Shown here: in pieces, positions 61,908 to 64,000 of the stretch | Layout of the letters: every line of letters begins with the position of its first letter | How positions within the stretch are numbered: the stretch's first letter is position 1 | Source: Aquincola agrisoli | Lineage (GTDB): Bacteria; Pseudomonadota; Gammaproteobacteria; Burkholderiales; Burkholderiaceae_C | NCBI RefSeq assembly: GCF_036621135.1 | Contig: NZ_JAZIBG010000048.1 | Location: forward strand, 124,001-188,000 | DNA: 64,000 nucleotides | Direction of reading: 5' to 3' | The notes under the pieces: generated by a model | The model's input: only the letters and a program-made list of their open reading frames with translations | Told to the model about the DNA's origin: nothing | Database searches by the model: none | Made by a program: the position numbers and the translations under genes

Positions 61908-62532
61908 CGCCGGTCTGCTGCTGCAGGTGCTCGGCGCTCACGCCCGGGGCCTGCTCCACCACCTTCAGGCCTTCGGGCGTCACGTCCATCACGGCCAGGT
62001 CGGTGATGATGCGGTCGATCACGCCCACGCCGGTGAGCGGCAGCGTGCAGCGCGGCAGGATCTTCTGGTCGGTGCCGCCGTCCTTGCGGCGCGCCACGTG
62101 CTCCATCAGCACCACCACGCGCGGCACGCCGGCCACCAGGTCCATCGCGCCGCCCATGCCCTTGACCATCTTGCCGGGGATCATCCAGTTGGCCAGGTCG
62201 CCCTGCTCGCTGACCTGCATCGCCCCCAGGATGGACAGGTTGATCTTGCCGCCGCGCACCATCGCGAACGACTGGTCGCTGCTGAAGATGGCGGTGCCGG
62301 GGATCGTGGTCACCGTCTGCTTGCCGGCGTTGATGATGTCGGCGTCGACCTGGTCCTCGGTCGGGAACGGGCCGATGCCCATCATGCCGTTCTCGCTCTG
62401 CAGCCAGACCTCGATGCCGGGCGGCACATGGTTGGCCACCAGCGTCGGGATGCCGATGCCGAGGTTCACGTAGAAGCCGTCCTGCAGCTCGAGCGCCGCG
62501 CGGGCGGCCATCTGGTCTTGTGTCCAGGCCAT
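61891..62532 (-). CDS. scoB: 3-oxoacid CoA-transferase subunit B
   Basis: This 213-residue subunit carries the catalytic Glu in SENGMMGIGPFP near residue 47, which forms the enzyme-CoA thioester. It also has GFYVNLGIGIPTLVANHVP at the start and GAMQVSEQGDLANWMIPGKMVKGMGGAMDL. With subunit A it moves CoA between succinyl-CoA and a 3-keto acid. The ATG lies two bases past the subunit A stop. The pair may be regulated by the neighbouring GntR protein. Confidence 0.94.
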   Translation of the reverse strand: MAWTQDQMAARAALELQDGFYVNLGIGIPTLVANHVPPGIEVWLQSENGMMGIGPFPTEDQVDADIINAGKQTVTTIPGTAIFSSDQSFAMVRGGKINLSILGAMQVSEQGDLANWMIPGKMVKGMGGAMDLVAGVPRVVVLMEHVARRKDGGTDQKILPRCTLPLTGVGVIDRIITDLAVMDVTPEGLKVVEQAPGVSAEHLQQQTGVRLLF

Positions 62533-62534
62533 GG

Positions 62535-63239
62535 TCAGGCTCCTTGGGCGCGCACGGTGCGCTTCTCGATGCGCTTCTCGGGGCTCGGGTTCACGACGAT
62601 GCGGTGCACGTAGATGCCCGGCAGGTGGATGTCGTCGGGCGCGAGTTCGCCGTTCTCCACGATGCGCTCGACCTCCGCGATGCACAGCCTGCCTGCCATC
62701 GCCACCGCCGGGTTGAAGTTGCGCGCGGTGTAGCGAAAGCGCAGGTTGCCGGCACGGTCGGCCACGTCGGCCTTGACCAGCGACAGCTCGGGCACCAGCG
62801 AACGCTCCAGCACGTAGGTCTCGCCGTCGAACTCGCGCAGCTCCTTGCCTTCGGCCACCTGCGTGCCCACGCCGGTCTTGGTGAAGAAGGCCGGGATGCC
62901 GGCGCCGCCGGCGCGCAGCTTCTCGGCCAGCGTGCCCTGCGGCGTGAACTCCAGCGCCAGCTCGCCGGCCAGGTACTGGCGTTCGAACTCCTTGTTCTCG
63001 CCCACGTAACTGGCGATCATCTTGCGGATCTGCCGCGTCGCCAGCAGCTTGCCCAGGCCGAAGTCGTCGACCCCGGCGTTGTTGGAGATGGCGGTGAGGT
63101 CGCGCACGCCCGAGTCGCGCAGCGCGTCGATCAGCGCTTCGGGGATGCCGCAGAGGCCGAAGCCGCCGACGGCCAGGGTCTGGCCGTCGCGCACCACATC
63201 TTGCAGCGCCGCCTGGGCGCAGGGGTAGAGCTTGTCCAC
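62535..63239 (-). CDS. scoA: 3-oxoacid CoA-transferase subunit A
   Basis: This is a 234-residue subunit with the CoA-transferase fold: GQTLAVGGFGLCGIPEALIDAL (oxyanion region), LTAISNNAG, and PAFFTKTGVGTQVAEGKELREFDGETYVLE. Start is GTG at 63239 with AAGGAG 12 bases upstream; no ATG fits the conserved N-terminus MDKLYP. It is followed at two bases by subunit B, forming the heteromeric enzyme of ketone-body and short-chain acid metabolism. Confidence 0.94.
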   Translation of the reverse strand: MDKLYPCAQAALQDVVRDGQTLAVGGFGLCGIPEALIDALRDSGVRDLTAISNNAGVDDFGLGKLLATRQIRKMIASYVGENKEFERQYLAGELALEFTPQGTLAEKLRAGGAGIPAFFTKTGVGTQVAEGKELREFDGETYVLERSLVPELSLVKADVADRAGNLRFRYTARNFNPAVAMAGRLCIAEVERIVENGELAPDDIHLPGIYVHRIVVNPSPEKRIEKRTVRAQGA

Positions 63240-63271
63240 GTCGTGGTCTCCTTCGTTCTTCGTGTCGGGGG

Positions 63272-64000
63272 TCAGCGGCCGCCGCGGGCCTCGATCGCCG
63301 CGGCCTGCTGCCACGCCAGGTCGGCCACGCGCGCGAAGCGGTCGCCCATCGCCTGGGCGTCGGCGCTCGACGCGGTGCCGCGCGCGGCGCGGCCGCGGAT
63401 GCCGTGCAGGATCGCGGCGAAGCGGAACATGTTGAACACGACATAGAAGTCGAGGTCGGGGATGCCCGCGCGGCCGGTGCGCGCGCAGTACGCGGCCACG
63501 TACTGCGCCTCGGTGGGCAGGCCATGCGCGGCGAGGTCGATGCCGGCGATGCCGCCGAGGATGTCGGGCGGCATGCGGAAGGTCATCGCGTTGTAGGCGA
63601 AGTCGGCCAGCGGGTCGCCCAGCGTCGACAGCTCCCAGTCCAGCACCGCCAGCACGCGCGGCTCGGTGGGGTGGAAGATCATGTTGTCGGCGCGGAAATC
63701 GCCGTGCGTGACGGCGGTGTCGTCGGCCGCGGGAAGGTGCTGGGGCAGCCACTCCACCAGCCTGTCCATCGCCGGATGGCGGCCGGCCAGCGTGTCCTCG
63801 AGGTACTGCTTCGACCAGCGCGCGATCTGGCGCGACACGTAGCCGCCTGCGCGGCCGTAGTCGGCCAGGCCGATGGCCGTGTAGTCGACGCGGTGCAGCG
63901 CGGCCAGCGTCGCGTTCATCGCGTCCATGTAGGCGGCGCGCTGCTCGCGCGGCACGTCGGAGAAGCTCGCGTCCCAGAAGATGCGGCCCTCCACCATGTC
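63272..64000 (-). CDS. Phosphotransferase family (APH/ACAD10-like) protein, 5' end outside window
   Basis: The visible C-terminal 240 or so residues form an aminoglycoside-phosphotransferase-like kinase domain: the catalytic loop VTHGDFRADNMIF (Asp and Asn) and the metal site VLAVLDWELSTLGDPLADFAY. A relative of this type often neighbours acyl-CoA dehydrogenases. The frame is open through the right edge, so the N-terminus and true start lie outside. It is 32 bases upstream of the CoA-transferase genes on the same strand. Confidence 0.88.
   Translation of the reverse strand, partial: DMVEGRIFWDASFSDVPREQRAAYMDAMNATLAALHRVDYTAIGLADYGRAGGYVSRQIARWSKQYLEDTLAGRHPAMDRLVEWLPQHLPAADDTAVTHGDFRADNMIFHPTEPRVLAVLDWELSTLGDPLADFAYNAMTFRMPPDILGGIAGIDLAAHGLPTEAQYVAAYCARTGRAGIPDLDFYVVFNMFRFAAILHGIRGRAARGTASSADAQAMGDRFARVADLAWQQAAAIEARGGR

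Overview
The window is very GC-rich chromosomal DNA with tightly packed genes, many joined by ATGA or GTGA overlaps. A PEP-CTERM protein, exopolysaccharide genes of the XrtA (exosortase A) type, a scoAB-like CoA-transferase pair and an MCP/single-Cache pair together suggest a free-living betaproteobacterium of the order Burkholderiales (Rubrivivax/Leptothrix/Ideonella-like). This placement is inferred from gene content only. I saw no tRNA, rRNA, CRISPR array or insertion sequence.

Region 1 (1-12340, + strand) looks like a dedicated export locus. It starts with a very large secreted subtilase that enters from outside the window. It continues with a DUF3467 protein, a GAF-like/HlyD adaptor, a polytopic protein joining a PqqD-like domain, an M50 protease core and an HlyD-like tail, a small membrane protein, a shortened SecA-like ATPase and a second HlyD-type periplasmic adaptor. 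The last four genes overlap or nearly touch. I cannot assign this set to a named secretion system.

Region 2 (12351-40362) is an exopolysaccharide locus. A tyrosine autokinase and a Wzz-like chain-length protein run leftward. A rightward block makes and transfers an acetamido sugar. A 14-gene leftward operon (40362 to 22223) holds the initiating sugar transferase, epimerase, aminotransferase, flippase, O-antigen-ligase-like protein, asparagine-synthase-type amidotransferase, deacetylase, methyltransferases and glycosyltransferases. A chemotaxis set (single-Cache protein, MCP, zinc-ribbon protein) sits between the two halves.

Region 3 (40557-50652) holds a beta-helix lipoprotein, a Crp/Fnr regulator, and an operon of a WD40 lipoprotein, a 1725-residue secreted multidomain protein and a NarL-type response regulator. 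Four FNR-like palindromes (TTGAG-N4-CTCAA) lie 21-22 bases upstream of plausible -10 boxes in front of the chain-length, dehydrogenase, sugar-transferase and WD40 genes. This suggests one regulon, probably run by the local Crp/Fnr protein.

Region 4 (50774-64000) contains a lytic transglycosylase, a YciI-like protein, and a PEP-CTERM protein with a strong sigma-54-like promoter. The PEP-CTERM gene is followed by an M20 peptidase lipoprotein and a stand-alone M20-like dimerisation domain. Then come an EEP-family nuclease/phosphatase, a FAD amine/amino-acid oxidoreductase, a coding remnant, an APC permease with a Tat-exported methyltransferase, a GntR regulator, a two-subunit CoA-transferase, and an APH-family phosphotransferase that runs off the right edge. 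No exosortase gene is present in the window.
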